Assembly (NCBI GenBank): GCA_003649515.1
Contig: QMSC01000030.1
Location: 1-10,852, forward strand
Reading direction: 5' to 3'
DNA length: 10,852 nucleotides
Source: Thermoprotei archaeon
Lineage (GTDB): Archaea; Thermoproteota; Thermoprotei; Thermofilales; B20-G17
This document shows, piece by piece, positions 10,852 to 10,852 of the stretch (position 1 is the stretch's first letter; each line of letters starts with the position of its first letter). The notes below the pieces were generated by a model. It made no database searches. It had not been told where the DNA came from and saw nothing but the letters and a program-made list of their open reading frames with translations. A program made the translations under genes and the position numbers.

Positions 10852-10852
10852 A

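Overview
The window looks like an accessory, decaying region of a hyperthermophilic archaeon, most likely of the phylum Thermoproteota (Crenarchaeota). The evidence is a PaREP1-family protein, archaeal HepT/MntA and VapBC toxin-antitoxin pairs, retropepsin-like clan AA proteases, TATA-box promoters close to start codons, frequent GTG/TTG starts and AGA/AGG/ATA-rich codon use. The species is an inference; there is no rRNA, tRNA or ribosomal protein gene to anchor it.

Almost everything is on the minus strand. From the left edge: an intact HEPN-MNT module (hepT 759-346, mntA running off the edge), with three AGCTAA hexamers spaced exactly 11 bp over its promoter; a short plus-strand glycosyltransferase (GT4) fragment; then a GC-rich block (about 1100-2820) with two tandem clan AA aspartic proteases, one of which has Asn in place of the catalytic Asp, a small basic ORF coupled to the first protease, and a PaREP1 gene broken by one in-frame TAG.

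From about 2840 to 6070 the DNA is AT-richer and holds the ruins of a surface-glycan operon: the 3' end of an RmlC-type epimerase, a SAM methyltransferase with one frameshift, a thymidylate-kinase-like P-loop kinase with a nonsense codon and a frameshift, a second methyltransferase with at least two frameshifts, an unidentified remnant, and the C-terminal half of a GT4 glycosyltransferase. Traces of translational coupling (an ATGA overlap, an 8-nt overlap) survive between the broken genes, so they were once one operon. The GT4 piece is fused to the first 19 codons of a vapC whose partner vapB is frameshifted at a run of five A. An intact vapBC pair follows (7265-6538).

From 7330 to 8650 the layout is scrambled: a minus-strand remnant, a perfect 12-bp hairpin, and a plus-strand GT2 glycosyltransferase cut into two parts by about 0.5 kb of unrelated DNA. 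That insert contains a GC-rich structured core with a nested hairpin and a 28-bp palindrome. The right part holds a 5'-truncated ClpP-fold serine protease (SDH_sah type), a broken small regulator-like gene, a multiply mutated RmlC-like epimerase and the C-terminal end of a GHMP sugar kinase that continues past the edge.

Functionally this is a nucleotide-sugar and glycan assembly locus (GHMP kinase, 3,5-epimerases, GT2/GT4 transferases, methyltransferases) that has been shuffled and lost function while toxin-antitoxin modules stayed open. Some single-base frameshifts could be assembly errors, but nonsense substitutions, truncations and strand scrambling cannot all be explained that way.
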